Notes: generated by a model not told the origin, from the letters alone. A DNA stretch of 64,000 nt from Oceanicaulis sp. MMSF_3324 (GCF_030733545.1 NZ_JASHIU010000010.1:1-64000), one strand, 5' to 3'; numbered from the stretch's first letter, positions 1-13,735 are shown. Numbers and translations: made by a program.

Positions 1-15
1 GCGCCCGGCGCGGCC

Positions 16-1434
16 TTATTCCGCGTTACTCGTGCGCGCCTTCGTTCTGCGTCGGCGCGTCGGGGGACGCCGGAGCGCACGGACATGGGCCTCGATATGA
101 TCGATGATGATCTCGGCCACGTCCTTGCCGCTCGACTTCTCAATGCCTTCGATTCCCGGTGAAGAATTGACCTCCAGCACTTTCGGACCTTCATCCGAAC
201 GCAGCAGGTCCACACCGGCGACAGACAGGCCCAGCGCCTTGGCGGCTTTCACCGCCGCCGCGCGCTCTTCCTTGGAAATGCGGACCCGGCTCGCCTGACC
301 GCCCCGGTGCAGGTTGGAGCGGAATTCGCCGGCCTGCGCCTCGCGCTTCATGGCGGCGACAACCTTGTTGCCGATGACAAAGCAGCGAATGTCCACGCCC
401 GAGGCTTCCTTGACGAAATCCTGGACGATGAAGTTCGCATCCAGTCCCCGGAATGCGTCGATCACCGATTCCGCCGCCTTGCCCGTCTCCGCCAGGATGA
501 CCCCGCGTCCTTGCGTGCTTTCAAGCAGCTTCACCACCAGCGGCGCGCCGCCCACATGCTCGATCAGGTTCTTGGTGTCCTTGGGCGAATGGGCGAAGGC
601 CGTGGTCGGCATGCCGATGCCCGCACTCGCCAGAACCTGGTGCGCGTAGAGCTTGTCACGGCTGGCGCCGATGGATTCGGGCGTATTGAGGATATAGGCG
701 CCGGTCATGGCGAACTGGCGCAACACCGCCATGCCGTAATTGGTCATGGAGGCGCCAATGCGCGGGATCACCGCATCATAGCGGGGCAGACGACGGCCAT
801 CATAATAGATCGCCGGCGACAGCGCGTTGATCGCCATGGTGCAGCGCGCCGTATTGATCATCTCCGCCACATGGCCCTGGGCCTCGGCCGCCTCTTTCAG
901 ACGCTGGGAGGAATAGTTCTTCGGCTCGCGCGTCAGTATGGCGATGCGCAGGGGACGATGAACGGGTTGGCTGCGCGGCAGGTGCTGATACAGGTCATAG
1001 CTCAGCGTCTTCTGGGCGCAGGACTGGGTCGGGCTCACCACCATGTCGTCCAGGATCGCCGAGCGGCCCAGCAGCATGCGATAGGCCATGTTCTCGCGAT
1101 TGGTCAGCGTGACTTCGATCGGCCAGGTCCGTTCGCCAATCGTGACATTAGCCTCGATCACCCAGCGCAATTCGGTCTCGCCATTTGACGATGTCACCTC
1201 CCGGCGATCCACCGCCGGCGCGGCGCACACCACTTCCAGGTCCGGTTGGTCGGGGATCGGGTGCATGACGAAACGGACCTGCGGATTGTCATCCGGGCCG
1301 AACGGCTCGATCGCCACCGCGTGCAGGGCGCTCGTTTTGGCGCCCGTATCGACTTTGGCCTTTATGGCGGGAAGGGCCAGTCCGGAAAAGGACGCCCATT
1401 CTTCCCAGCCCAGGACGAACGGCTCTTGGGACAT
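16..1434 (-). CDS. rimK: RimB-type zinc/aspartyl protease domain fused to RimK ATP-grasp ligase
   Basis: Two families are joined in 472 residues. Residues about 8-150 carry the ATP-dependent zinc protease / RimB-like fold with a retropepsin-like [12 protein letters not shown] motif near residue 27. From about residue 160 the protein is RimK: a pre-ATP-grasp segment ([10 protein letters not shown]), ATP-binding [13 protein letters not shown], and the metal-binding end [11 protein letters not shown]. RimK adds glutamates to the C-terminus of ribosomal protein S6 in the cytosol. RimB-type partners trim such tails, so the fusion may hold writer and editor in one chain; that is inference. A GGAGG stands about 11 nt before the ATG. 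It is transcribed leftward toward the window edge and complete. Family assignment is firm; the target of the N-terminal domain is not. Confidence 0.9.
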   Translation of the reverse strand: MSQEPFVLGWEEWASFSGLALPAIKAKVDTGAKTSALHAVAIEPFGPDDNPQVRFVMHPIPDQPDLEVVCAAPAVDRREVTSSNGETELRWVIEANVTIGERTWPIEVTLTNRENMAYRMLLGRSAILDDMVVSPTQSCAQKTLSYDLYQHLPRSQPVHRPLRIAILTREPKNYSSQRLKEAAEAQGHVAEMINTARCTMAINALSPAIYYDGRRLPRYDAVIPRIGASMTNYGMAVLRQFAMTGAYILNTPESIGASRDKLYAHQVLASAGIGMPTTAFAHSPKDTKNLIEHVGGAPLVVKLLESTQGRGVILAETGKAAESVIDAFRGLDANFIVQDFVKEASGVDIRCFVIGNKVVAAMKREAQAGEFRSNLHRGGQASRVRISKEERAAAVKAAKALGLSVAGVDLLRSDEGPKVLEVNSSPGIEGIEKSSGKDVAEIIIDHIEAHVRALRRPPTRRRRTKARTSNAE

Positions 1435-1618
1435 GCCGTCAGTTCCTCCGGTAAAAATTCAAACGCGATGCGTTACAGCGCTCTTAGGGTTTCGTCCATC
1501 GTGAGTTGATGCAAGGGCTGATTATTCCCAAAACGGAAAAGCTGCCTGTCTGAAAGCGCGCTCGCCATGGCGGGTTACGGTCACCATGTTCATGACGCAC
1601 ACGAACACGGAGGCTGCG

Positions 1619-2455
1619 ATGAGCGCACAGTATCGCCCGATCGTCAAAATCACCCAAGGTCGCCCCACCTCGGACGGCGCCGGGGTGAAGCTGACGCGCC
1701 TTCTGGGCACGCCGGATCTTCAGGTGCTCGACCCGTTCCTGATGCTGGACAAGTTCCATTCCGACAATCCGGGCGACTATCTGGCGGGCTTTCCCCCTCA
1801 CCCCCACCGCGGCTTCGAGACCGTGACCTACATGGTCGAGGGCCGGATGCGCCATAAGGACAATAAGGGCCATGAAGGCGTGATCGAGCCGGGCGGCGTG
1901 CAATGGATGACCGCCGCGCGCGGCATCGTCCATTCAGAGATGCCCGAACAGGAAGACGGGCTGATGAGCGGCTTTCAGCTTTGGGTGAACCTGCCCAAGG
2001 CCGAAAAGATGAAGGATCCGGGCTACCAGGAATTTGACGAGAACCGGGTGCCCTCTGACATCCGCGAGGGCGTCATCGCCAAGGTCGTCACCGGCAAGAC
2101 CTCGACCGGCGTTGAAGGCCCGGTGACCGATATCACCGTCGAGCCGCTTTACGCCGAGCTGCGCATGGAGCCCGGCGCGACCTTTGAAGAACCCATTCCC
2201 GACGCCAAGACCGCCTTCATCGCCGTGCACACCGGCGAGGTGGAAGCGGGCGGCATGAAACTCACCGAAGCCCAGCTGGGCGTATTCGGTCGCGGTGAGG
2301 CCATCCGCATCAAGGCTGGCCCGGACGGGGCGCGCCTCATGCTCGCCGCCGGCAAGCCCATTGGCGAGCCGATCGTCTGGGGCGGACCATTCGTGATGAC
2401 CACCGAGGGCGAGGTGCGTCAGGCGATGCTCGATTACCAGCAAGGCCGGTTCTAG
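1619..2455 (+). CDS. Pirin family protein
   Basis: This is a cupin-fold pirin of 278 residues. The N-terminal pirin motif PHPHRGFETVTYMVEG is intact and supplies the iron-binding histidines; GGVQWMTAARGIVHSE follows about 50 residues later, and the C-terminal cupin half ends with the usual GGPFVM segment. Pirins are cytosolic; several have quercetinase activity and others act as redox-sensing cofactors, and the sequence does not say which applies here. The start was chosen at 1619 because GGAGG lies 5 nt upstream; an in-frame ATG 33 nt earlier has no ribosome binding site. It is separated by 43 nt from the glutathione-dependent reductase downstream, so the two may be co-transcribed and could share a role in quinone or redox stress. 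Confidence 0.9.
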   Translation: MSAQYRPIVKITQGRPTSDGAGVKLTRLLGTPDLQVLDPFLMLDKFHSDNPGDYLAGFPPHPHRGFETVTYMVEGRMRHKDNKGHEGVIEPGGVQWMTAARGIVHSEMPEQEDGLMSGFQLWVNLPKAEKMKDPGYQEFDENRVPSDIREGVIAKVVTGKTSTGVEGPVTDITVEPLYAELRMEPGATFEEPIPDAKTAFIAVHTGEVEAGGMKLTEAQLGVFGRGEAIRIKAGPDGARLMLAAGKPIGEPIVWGGPFVMTTEGEVRQAMLDYQQGRF

Positions 2456-2498
2456 ACCGGCTCAATCAGCAGCAGGGGCGCAAAGAAGGAGAAATTTC

Positions 2499-3470
2499 AT
2501 GGGATTGCTCGTCGATGGCGTCTGGCATGACAAATGGTATGACACCAAATCCAATGGCGGGCGCTTCAAGCGCTCCGAAGCGGTCTTCCGCAACTGGGTG
2601 ACCGCAAACGGCGAGGCCGGACCGACCGGCCAGGCCGGCTTCAAGGCCGAACCGGGCCGGTATCACCTCTATGTGTCGCTGGCCTGTCCCTGGGCGCACC
2701 GCACCTTGATCTTCCGCCGCCTCAAGGGCCTGGAAGACATGATCGATCTGTCGGTGGTTCACTGGCTGATGCGGGAAAACGGCTGGACGTTCAAGGATGG
2801 CCCCGGCGTGATCCAGGACCCGCTGCACAACGCCGAGTTCATGCACCAGGTCTATACCGCCGCCAAACCGGACTATTCGGGCCGGGTGACGGTGCCGGTG
2901 CTGTGGGACAAGACAACCAACACCATCGTCTCCAATGAAAGCGCGGACATCATCCGCATGTTCAACTCCGCCTTTGACGGTGTGGGCGCAAAAGCAGGCG
3001 ATTACTATCCTGAAGCCCTGCGCGAAGAGATCGATGCGGTGAACGCCCGCGTCTATGACGAGATCAACAATGGCGTGTACAAGTCAGGCTTCGCCACCAC
3101 CCAGGACGCCTATGAAGAGGCGGTGACGACCCTGTTTGACGCGCTCGACTGGATCGAGGAGCGCTTGTCGGATGGTCGTGATTATCTGATGGGCGAGACG
3201 GTGACCGAGGCGGACTGGCGGCTCTACACCACGCTGGTGCGGTTCGACCCGGTCTATCACGGCCATTTCAAAACCAATCTCAAGCGGCTGATCGACTATC
3301 CGCACATCAACGCCTATGCCCGCCGTCTGCACACCCAGCACGGGATCGGCGACGTGTTCAATCTCAAACACGCCAAGCGGCACTATTACGAGAGCCACGA
3401 CATGATCAATCCGACCGCCGTGGTCCCCCTCGGCCCGGATGTTCATGTGGCGGATGGAAACGCCGAGTAG
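2499..3470 (+). CDS. Glutathionyl-hydroquinone reductase (xi-class GST)
   Basis: The 323-residue protein has the family signature CPWAHR near residue 63, where the cysteine attacks glutathionyl-hydroquinones. It then shows the thioredoxin-fold segment VPVLWDKTTNTIVSNESADIIR and an all-helical C-terminal half with the conserved ADWRLYTTLVRFDPVYHGHFK region. Members (YqjG/Ecm4) use glutathione to release hydroquinones from glutathione conjugates in the cytosol. Length matches the family. A strong AAGGAG lies 8 nt before the ATG. It follows pirin in the same direction. Its end faces the metH gene tail-to-tail across 18 nt that form part of a GC-rich hairpin. Function within the family is well supported; the physiological quinone is unknown. 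Confidence 0.93.
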   Translation: MGLLVDGVWHDKWYDTKSNGGRFKRSEAVFRNWVTANGEAGPTGQAGFKAEPGRYHLYVSLACPWAHRTLIFRRLKGLEDMIDLSVVHWLMRENGWTFKDGPGVIQDPLHNAEFMHQVYTAAKPDYSGRVTVPVLWDKTTNTIVSNESADIIRMFNSAFDGVGAKAGDYYPEALREEIDAVNARVYDEINNGVYKSGFATTQDAYEEAVTTLFDALDWIEERLSDGRDYLMGETVTEADWRLYTTLVRFDPVYHGHFKTNLKRLIDYPHINAYARRLHTQHGIGDVFNLKHAKRHYYESHDMINPTAVVPLGPDVHVADGNAE

Positions 3471-3488
3471 GACAGGCGAAGCGGCGGA

Positions 3489-6176
<2,688 letters not shown>

Positions 6177-6185
6177 ACGGGCTCC

Positions 6186-7247
6186 TCAGGCCAGCTCGAA
6201 GGGTTCAAGACCGGACAGGCGCATGGCCTTGGGCCGGTCATCGCGTTTGCGCGGCGCGCCGGTGCGGGCGTCTCGCGCAATCGCGGCGATATGGTCGGGC
6301 GTCGTGCCGCAGCAGCCGCCGGCGATATTGATCAGGCCCGATTGCGCCCAGTCGCCGATAAAGGCCGCCGTCTCGTCCGGCGTTTCGTCATACTCACCGA
6401 AGGCGTTGGGCAGGCCGGCATTGGGATAGGCCAGCACATGACATTCCGCCACCCGCGCCAGCTCGGCCACATAGGGGCGCAATTGCTTGCCGCCGAGGGC
6501 GCAGTTGAGCCCCACCGCCCAGGGCTGGGCATGGCGGATGGAATTGTAGAACGCCTCGGTGGTCTGCCCCGACAGGGTGCGCCCCGACGCGTCGGTAATC
6601 GTGCCCGACAGGATGATCGGAATGTCCGTGTCGATCTCGCCGGCATTGCGCAGATCCAGGATCGCCTTGATCGCCGCCTTGGCGTTGAGCGTGTCGAAAA
6701 TCGTCTCGATCAGGAAGAAGTCCACATGCTCGGCCATGGCCTTGACCTGTTCGGCATAGGCGTCGCGCACCTGGTCAAAGGTCACTTCGCGAAAGCCGGG
6801 GTCCTCCACATTCGGAGACAGGGACAAAGTCTTGTTGGTCGGACCGATGGCGCCCAGCACCGCCTTGGGCGAGCTTGTCTCGGCTTCGGCTTCATCAGCC
6901 GCTTCACGCGCCAGACGCGCGCCTTCGCTGGCGATCTCAGCGGCGAGCGCTTCCATCTTGTAATCGGCCTGAGCGATCTGTGTGGCGGAGAAGGTGTTGG
7001 TCTCCACCAGGTCCGCGCCGGCGTCGAAATATTGTTTGTGAATGGCGCGCACCGAGTCGGGCGTGGACAGGTTGAGAATGTCGTTATTGCCCTGGATCGG
7101 GCACGACCAGTCTGCAAACCGCTCACCGCGATAGCCCGCCTCGTCCAGCTTCAGGGTCTGGATCTGGGTGCCCATCGCGCCGTCCAGGATCAGAATGCGC
7201 TCCAGCGCCAACGCTTCCAGCGCGGCGCGACGTTCAGCTTTGGTCAT
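6186..7247 (-). CDS. metH: Methionine synthase, homocysteine-binding subunit
   Basis: This 353-residue protein is the isolated homocysteine S-methyltransferase domain of MetH. The zinc-binding cysteines are visible in GLNCALGG and in [12 protein letters not shown] near the C-terminus, and the N-terminus [11 protein letters not shown] is the classic MetH opening. It would present zinc-activated homocysteine to the methyl-cobalamin subunit encoded immediately downstream. Only 13 nt separate it from metF upstream and 9 nt from the large MetH subunit, which makes metF-metH1-metH2 one operon in pathway order: methylene-THF to methyl-THF to methionine. Control probably comes from the palindrome in front of metF. 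Confidence 0.95.
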   Translation of the reverse strand: MTKAERRAALEALALERILILDGAMGTQIQTLKLDEAGYRGERFADWSCPIQGNNDILNLSTPDSVRAIHKQYFDAGADLVETNTFSATQIAQADYKMEALAAEIASEGARLAREAADEAEAETSSPKAVLGAIGPTNKTLSLSPNVEDPGFREVTFDQVRDAYAEQVKAMAEHVDFFLIETIFDTLNAKAAIKAILDLRNAGEIDTDIPIILSGTITDASGRTLSGQTTEAFYNSIRHAQPWAVGLNCALGGKQLRPYVAELARVAECHVLAYPNAGLPNAFGEYDETPDETAAFIGDWAQSGLINIAGGCCGTTPDHIAAIARDARTGAPRKRDDRPKAMRLSGLEPFELA

Positions 7248-7260
7248 GTCGCTCGTCCGT

Positions 7261-8160
7261 TCAGGCGGCTTTGGAGTCCGGCAGGGATTTCACGCCCAGC
7301 AGGGCGCAGGTCGACAGCGCCAGTCCGGCCCGGTTCAGGGTGTAGAAGTGGAACGTGTCCGCACCGCCCTGATTGAGGGTTTCGCACATTTCAGCGGCCA
7401 GGTGCGCGGTCACCAGCTCACGCGTATCGGGATCCTCGTCCAGCCCCTTATAGACCTCGTGGATCCGGGCCGGGATGTCCGCGCCGCACATTTGCGCCAT
7501 GCGCTTGAGCCCCTTGAAGTTGGGCTGGAGCATCACGCCGGGCACGATCGGAATGTCGATGCCTGCTTTGCGCACGCGCTCGAGATAGCGGAAATAGACA
7601 TCCGGATCGAAGAAGAACTGGGTGATCGCCCGGGTCGCGCCCGCATCGATCTTGGCCTTGAGCATATCAAGATCCGCATCCCAGTCCGCGCTGTCAGGGT
7701 GTTTTTCGGGATAGCAGCCGACCGACACCTCAAAATCGCCGATCGCCTTGATCCCGGCGGTCAAGTCCGCGGAATTGCCATATCCGCCCGGATACGGGGT
7801 GTAGCGTTCGCCCAGACCTTCGGGCGGATCGCCACGCAGGGCCACGATATGGCGCACGCCGGCATTCCAGTAATCGCGGATCACCTCGTCCACCTCTTCA
7901 CGGGTGGCCGAGACGCAAGTGAGGTGCGCTGCGGGCGCCATGTCGGTTTCGGACACCAGCCGGCGGACCGTGCGGTGGGTGCGGTCACGGGTGGAGCCGC
8001 CCGCACCATAGGTCACGGACACGAAATAGGGATCGAGCGGGGTAAGCCGCTCGATCGAAGACCATAATTTCGCCTCGGCTTCCTCGCTTTTGGGCGGGAA
8101 GAATTCAAAGGACACCTTGGGTCCCTGTGAAGAGGAGCGGCCTGTGACGGTCATCACCAT
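7261..8160 (-). CDS. metF: 5,10-methylenetetrahydrofolate reductase
   Basis: The 299-residue TIM-barrel flavoprotein reduces methylene-THF to the methyl-THF that the downstream MetH pair uses. The typical opening VSFEFFPPKSEEAE, SVTYGAGGSTR and the folate-proximal ALRGDPP are all present, as is QFFFDPDVYFRY. A longer reading to 8202 is possible, but that start would lie inside an 18-bp operator palindrome. GAGGG is 4 nt before the ATG at 8160, so that start is preferred. It is the first gene of the metF-metH1-metH2 operon. Confidence 0.95.
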   Translation of the reverse strand: MVMTVTGRSSSQGPKVSFEFFPPKSEEAEAKLWSSIERLTPLDPYFVSVTYGAGGSTRDRTHRTVRRLVSETDMAPAAHLTCVSATREEVDEVIRDYWNAGVRHIVALRGDPPEGLGERYTPYPGGYGNSADLTAGIKAIGDFEVSVGCYPEKHPDSADWDADLDMLKAKIDAGATRAITQFFFDPDVYFRYLERVRKAGIDIPIVPGVMLQPNFKGLKRMAQMCGADIPARIHEVYKGLDEDPDTRELVTAHLAAEMCETLNQGGADTFHFYTLNRAGLALSTCALLGVKSLPDSKAA

Positions 8161-8201
8161 TCTACCCTCGCTGCGCGCCGCGCCATCAGGCGGCACATCC
8201 A

Positions 8202-8219
8202 CATAAAGATATCTTTATG
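8202..8219. promoter_or_regulatory. Perfect 18-bp palindrome, candidate SahR/ArsR-type operator of metF operon
   Basis: CATAAAGATATCTTTATG reads the same on both strands, is AT-rich in a GC-rich setting, and ends 41 nt before the chosen metF start. Inverted repeats of this kind are bound by ArsR-family regulators of the methionine cycle such as SahR, which responds to S-adenosylhomocysteine. No such regulator is encoded nearby, so the link is inference from position and shape. Confidence 0.7.
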
Positions 8220-8270
8220 CGATTATTGAGCTTCGGGCAAGGCTGTATTCCTTCCGTAACAGTACCTAAT

Positions 8271-8296
8271 GGAACACACTGACTTGATCTCGCGTT
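8271..8296 (+). promoter_or_regulatory. EcfG-type general stress promoter before mlaA
   Basis: GGAAC, 17 nt, then CGTT: an exact match to the established alphaproteobacterial EcfG (sigma-T) consensus GGAAC-N16/17-CGTT. It ends 51 nt before the mlaA start, a normal promoter distance, and points toward it. Confidence 0.65.
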
Positions 8297-8347
8297 CTCA
8301 AACACGACATTGCTCTCAACCAAATTGACCACCCAAAGGACGTCTCC

Positions 8348-9088
8348 ATGCGCATTGACGCTTTCACCGCCTACGCCGCAGTCATGCTGGCTGCGCTCAG
8401 CCTGACCGCTTGCGCATCACGCGAGATGGCGCAGGAGACCGGCGATCCGTTCGAGCCGACCAATCGCGCCATCTTCGCCGTCAACCAGACGCTAGACGAC
8501 GCCGTGATCGGTCCGGGCGCGCGCGCCTACGACACCGTGACCCCTGAACCCGTGCAGAGCGGCGTGCGCAATTTCATGACCAATCTCAATCAGCCGGTGG
8601 TCTTCGCCAACGCCCTCCTCCAGGGCGATGTCCATGCCGCCGGCGACACGGTCGGGCGGTTCCTGATGAACACCACGATCGGCGTGGCGGGCATTTTTGA
8701 CGTGGCCACCCATGAAGGCGTGCCCGAGCACCGCCGCGATTTCGGTCAGACCCTCGCCCATTGGGGCGTCGGGGACGGACCCTATCTGGTGCTGCCCCTG
8801 ATCGGCCCGTCGAACATGCGCGATGCAACCGGACGCTTCGTTGATCGTTATCCGCATCCGTTGAACTGGAGCGATGAGGAATCCGGCGAGGCCTGGGCCT
8901 GGGGCGTGCGCGCCCTGAATGGCACCCAGATCCGCGCCGATCTGGATGACACACTGGGCAGCCTCAATCGCACCGCAATTGATCCCTATGTTCAGGCCCG
9001 GTCCGCCTGGCGTCAGTCCCGCAGCGCGTTCATCGAGAGCGAGGGCGAGACCGACACGCAATACCAGAACCTGCCTGAGTTTGAATAA
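8348..9088 (+). CDS. mlaA: MlaA (VacJ) outer-membrane lipid-asymmetry lipoprotein
   Basis: The 246-residue precursor has a lipoprotein signal with lipobox LTAC at about residue 22, followed by the VacJ signature DPFEPTNRAIFAVNQTLD. Inside the domain are the conserved RNFMTNLNQPVVFANALLQG segment and the later FGQTLAHWGVGDGPYLVLP. MlaA sits in the outer membrane and removes mislocalised phospholipids from its outer leaflet, handing them to MlaC. AAGGA is 8 nt before the ATG. mlaC follows after 32 nt; the inner-membrane MlaFEDB complex is not in the window. An EcfG-type promoter precedes it, suggesting stress induction. Confidence 0.95.
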   Translation: MRIDAFTAYAAVMLAALSLTACASREMAQETGDPFEPTNRAIFAVNQTLDDAVIGPGARAYDTVTPEPVQSGVRNFMTNLNQPVVFANALLQGDVHAAGDTVGRFLMNTTIGVAGIFDVATHEGVPEHRRDFGQTLAHWGVGDGPYLVLPLIGPSNMRDATGRFVDRYPHPLNWSDEESGEAWAWGVRALNGTQIRADLDDTLGSLNRTAIDPYVQARSAWRQSRSAFIESEGETDTQYQNLPEFE

Positions 9089-9120
9089 GCAGGCCGAACT
9101 GGCCGCAAGGAGCACTCCCC

Positions 9121-9738
9121 ATGTTGAAAGTCCTGATCTCGGCGTTCGCGCTGGCGTTTGCCGCGCCCATGGCGCTGGCCCAGTCCACGACCGCCGAAGA
9201 CGCCGAAGCCTTTGTACAGACCCAGGCCAACCAGGTGATCGAAACCCTGTCCGCTCTGGAATCGGGTGAGCGCGACCTCGCCTCCGTGCAGCAGGAATTC
9301 CGCGACCGGATTGATGAGCTGGCTGATGTCGAGCGCATCTCCAACTTCGTGCTCGGCCGCTATCGCCGCACAGCGTCGGAGGATGTTCTGAGCGAGTTCC
9401 GCACCGCATTCCGCAATTACGCCATCAGCGTTTATGAAAGCGAGCTGAGCGCCTATGCAGGCCAGCAGCTGGAAGTGACCGATTCCGTGACCCGCCGCGA
9501 AGGCGATTACGTGGTTCGCTCGCGCGTCTTCGGCGGCCCGCAAGGCGAGGAATTCGACGTGAACTGGCGCATCCTTGAAACCGATGGCGAGCTGAAAGCC
9601 GTGGATGTGGAGGTGCTCGGGGTCTGGCTGGCCCAGACCCAGCGCGAACAGATCCTGTCCGTGATCGGTGATCATGGCGGCGACGTGTCCGCCGCTACCG
9701 AGATGCTGCGCAACCGCGAGCCCAGCCAGGACAGCTGA
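9121..9738 (+). CDS. mlaC: MlaC periplasmic phospholipid carrier
   Basis: This is a 205-residue member of the MlaC/Ttg2D family. A cleavable signal peptide ends at about residue 20 (PMALA). The mature chain has the family pattern, including VERISNFVLGRYRRTAS and FRTAFRNYAISVYESEL, and a C-terminal half in which the WRILETDGELKAVDVEVLGV segment forms the lipid-pocket sheet. MlaC shuttles phospholipid between MlaA at the outer membrane and the MlaFEDB transporter at the inner membrane. AAGGAG stands 8 nt before the ATG, and it shares the operon and promoter of mlaA. Confidence 0.93.
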   Translation: MLKVLISAFALAFAAPMALAQSTTAEDAEAFVQTQANQVIETLSALESGERDLASVQQEFRDRIDELADVERISNFVLGRYRRTASEDVLSEFRTAFRNYAISVYESELSAYAGQQLEVTDSVTRREGDYVVRSRVFGGPQGEEFDVNWRILETDGELKAVDVEVLGVWLAQTQREQILSVIGDHGGDVSAATEMLRNREPSQDS

Positions 9739-9874
9739 TCCGGCGACACCCCGTCGCGCTCGCGCGATGCGTATTGAATGCCCCGCCGGGGCGCGCTAAC
9801 CAGCGCGCTCCGGCGGTTTCGTTTCGGGCCTGCGTGTGGCTGCGACCCGCCTTTCCAAAACCGGACCTCGCGCC

Positions 9875-10549
9875 ATGGCCGCCTTCCCCGCCCCCCAGAT
9901 CATCCCGACACAGGACACGCCGTTCGAGCGCAGCGCCCAGCTTGCCTGGTTTGACGCCATGGAGGATCCGCGGCTGAACCTGACCGCCGCGCTGACGGCG
10001 CCCGACTTCGTCGCACCGGCGAAGTCGGCTGGCCTGCCGCCCTTCGCAGTCTTGTTTCATGCGATTTGCGGAGCGAGCCTTGATGTGGATGCGTTCCGCT
10101 GGCGGTTATCGCCTGAGGGAGAGCCCTTCCGCATCCAGTCTCTCCTGCCCAGCTACACGGTCCAAAACACCCAAGGGCATGTGAACTTCTCCTACGTGCC
10201 CTTCACTGAAGACCTGAGCGCTTTCATCGCCGCCTATTACGCCGACAAGCGCGAGGCGGAGAGCGCGAGCGAAATGCGCACCAATGTCGAGGCGGCGACC
10301 GATTGCGGCCAGCTTTACTGCACCGGCCTGCCCTTCCTGCGCTTCACCTCGATCGAGCATCCACGCTCTGGCGGCGGCGCTTTGGCGGCGACGCCCAACA
10401 TCGCCGCCGGTCAGTGGCGCACTGAAGCGGACGGAGGCCTCAGCCTCCCCCTCTCCGTACAGGTGCATCACGGCCTTGTGGATGGCGCCCATGTGGCGGA
10501 CTGGTTCGAGGCGGTGAGCGCAAGACTTGAGCGCTTTGTGGCGGGCTAG
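9875..10549 (+). CDS. Chloramphenicol-acetyltransferase-family protein
   Basis: This 224-residue protein shows the CAT-family catalytic motif in QVHHGLVDGAHVADWF near the C-terminus (HHxxxDG). The trimeric CoA-dependent acetyltransferase fold is indicated further by FHAICGASLDVDAFRWRL and the central SYTVQNTQGHVNFSYVPF. The length agrees with CAT (about 215-225) when the ATG at 9875 is used; a GTG 39 nt earlier is open but gives an untypical N-terminus. Many chromosomal members do not confer chloramphenicol resistance and their acceptor is unknown, so no drug substrate is claimed. It ends 4 nt inside the convergent CPBP protease gene. Confidence 0.82.
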   Translation: MAAFPAPQIIPTQDTPFERSAQLAWFDAMEDPRLNLTAALTAPDFVAPAKSAGLPPFAVLFHAICGASLDVDAFRWRLSPEGEPFRIQSLLPSYTVQNTQGHVNFSYVPFTEDLSAFIAAYYADKREAESASEMRTNVEAATDCGQLYCTGLPFLRFTSIEHPRSGGGALAATPNIAAGQWRTEADGGLSLPLSVQVHHGLVDGAHVADWFEAVSARLERFVAG

Positions 10550-11307
10550 CCCGGCGCGATCAGAAAAGCCGGCAAGAGCCCTTGCGCGGCCAGCGCCCCC
10601 AGCCCCACGCCCAACGCATTATTGACGGCGTGGGCAAGGATGGCCGGCCAGATCGAGCCCGACTTTTCATAGAGCCAGATCAGCGCCAGCCCCATGACCG
10701 CCGCGTTGACCGCCTGATGCGGGACAATGTGAGAGGCGCCAAAAATGATCGATGAAACGAGCGCCGCCAGCCAGACCGGGCGATGGCCTTTCATCCATTT
10801 GTACAAGAAGCCACGAAAGAAGACTTCCTCGGCGAAGGGCGTGACCATCAGCGTCATCACCACAAAGGCCGCGCCCCCACTCCAGGACGTCGCCGGGCCG
10901 AAGTGAAACGGCGCCTGTGTCATGCTGCTCCAGGCCGGCGCCAGCCCGATCAGCGCCTTGACCAGCACAAAGCCCGTTATCGTAAAGAGCACGCCGGCGA
11001 CCGCGCCGGCCACGAGCCAGCCTTTGGCGGCGGGCCTCAGTCCGACCGCACCCCAGTCCAGCCCCTTGAGCGCCAACCCCAGAAGCCAGAGCACGCCCAA
11101 AAGCGCCACGGCCTTGCTGAGCTGACTGATGACCAGGACTTTCATGGGCAACCGATCACCCGAGCCCAGATAGGCCTCCATCCCCACGGTCTCGCTGACG
11201 ACAGCCATGTGGGCCCAGCTCAGCGCCATATAGGCCGCCATGGCGCAGGCGAGCACCATGAGACCGTCGCGAAACCGCCAAAGCGGCTGTGTTGAATGTG
11301 ATTGCAT
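10546..11307 (-). CDS. CPBP-family intramembrane metalloprotease
   Basis: The 253-residue protein has six to eight hydrophobic segments and the Abi/CPBP (CAAX protease-like) motifs: EEVFFRGFLYKW with the paired glutamates and arginine, then FGASHIVPH, then a late NALGVG. This family comprises inner-membrane glutamic/metallo proteases related to eukaryotic Rce1; bacterial substrates are mostly unknown. GGGAGG lies 6 nt before the ATG. It follows the LuxR-type gene in the same direction across about 75 nt that hold short repeats, so it is a plausible target of that regulator. Family is certain, substrate unknown. Confidence 0.9.
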   Translation of the reverse strand: MQSHSTQPLWRFRDGLMVLACAMAAYMALSWAHMAVVSETVGMEAYLGSGDRLPMKVLVISQLSKAVALLGVLWLLGLALKGLDWGAVGLRPAAKGWLVAGAVAGVLFTITGFVLVKALIGLAPAWSSMTQAPFHFGPATSWSGGAAFVVMTLMVTPFAEEVFFRGFLYKWMKGHRPVWLAALVSSIIFGASHIVPHQAVNAAVMGLALIWLYEKSGSIWPAILAHAVNNALGVGLGALAAQGLLPAFLIAPG

Positions 11308-11363
11308 GCAGGCCTCCCGTATTGCCTGCGGAAGGCTGGCGAGGAGACAGCTCCCCGCCTATC

Positions 11364-11398
11364 GACAGATGTCAGCGATCTGTCAGTCTGCAGATGTC
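11364..11398. repeat. Inverted and direct repeats upstream of CPBP protease gene
   Basis: GACAGAT and ATCTGTC form 7-bp inverted arms with a 7-nt spacer (11364-11384). CAGATGTC occurs twice in direct orientation (11366-11373 and 11391-11398). The block overlaps the last codon of the LuxR-type gene and lies 57-92 nt before the protease start. It is a candidate regulator-binding site or attenuator; nothing in it resembles a T-run terminator. Confidence 0.5.
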
Positions 11399-12060
11399 AA
11401 CGCGCCGCCATTGGCCAGATGAACCGCTTCGCCGCGACCCTGAACGCCCAACTTTGCGTAGAGCGTGCTGTTGTAGGTGCGCACGGTTGTCGGGGAGAGA
11501 TTGAGCCGCCGCGCGATGGCCTTATCGCTCAGTCCTTCGGCCAAAAGCGCCAGCAATGCGCGCTCGCGCTCGCTCAGCTGGTCGGCCAGCACCGGATCAA
11601 GGCCGGCATCGGTCCGGGGCGCCGGCGCCACAGACAGCAAGGCGCCGGACCTGGCCCCATGGCGCGCCGTCAGCCAGAGGCCGGGTGTGACAGAGCCGGC
11701 CCTGTCGTCCTCAAGCGCGAAGCGTCTACCGCCCAGCTCCAGCGTTGCGCTCATCCCCGAAAACAGGCCGGGACGCCTTTGCCAGCTGACATGGGCGATG
11801 CCGCTGACCGTTTCAACCGCTTCGCTTTCAAGGTCGCCAACCGCGTCGCGCCATTGCATGGGCGCGCGCCAGCACCGGGCGGTGACCACCAATACGGGCA
11901 GGAAGAGCACCAGAACCGGGGAGCGGAACAGCCATTCCGGCTGAACGATTATGAAGAAGATGAGCGCGACGCCCGTCAGCGCCGCGCAAAGCACCGCCAG
12001 CGACGCCCACCGCCGTCCCGCAATGAATGCGGTCAGGCGGCGGCGTTCAGCTGACGTCAT
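11383..12060 (-). CDS. Membrane-anchored LuxR-type HTH regulator
   Basis: The 225-residue protein combines two N-terminal transmembrane helices (about residues 15-60) with a C-terminal LuxR/GerE helix-turn-helix. The DNA-binding part reads LLALLAEGLSDKAIARRLNL then SPTTVRTYNSTLYAKLGVQG at about residues 165-210. There is no receiver or autoinducer domain. The middle region, about 65-150, is beta-rich and unassigned. It starts 10 nt after ettA on the same strand, so it is probably read through from ettA. The CPBP membrane protease comes next. A membrane-tethered regulator beside an intramembrane protease invites the idea of regulated release, but that is speculation from context. Confidence 0.82.
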   Translation of the reverse strand: MTSAERRRLTAFIAGRRWASLAVLCAALTGVALIFFIIVQPEWLFRSPVLVLFLPVLVVTARCWRAPMQWRDAVGDLESEAVETVSGIAHVSWQRRPGLFSGMSATLELGGRRFALEDDRAGSVTPGLWLTARHGARSGALLSVAPAPRTDAGLDPVLADQLSERERALLALLAEGLSDKAIARRLNLSPTTVRTYNSTLYAKLGVQGRGEAVHLANGGALTSAD

Positions 12061-12070
12061 CGTGTCGCTC

Positions 12071-13735
<1,665 letters not shown>

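Noticed and set aside
307..1188. 293-residue plus-strand frame over the rimK fusion
   Set aside because: Antisense shadow with Arg/His-rich composition and no start signals.
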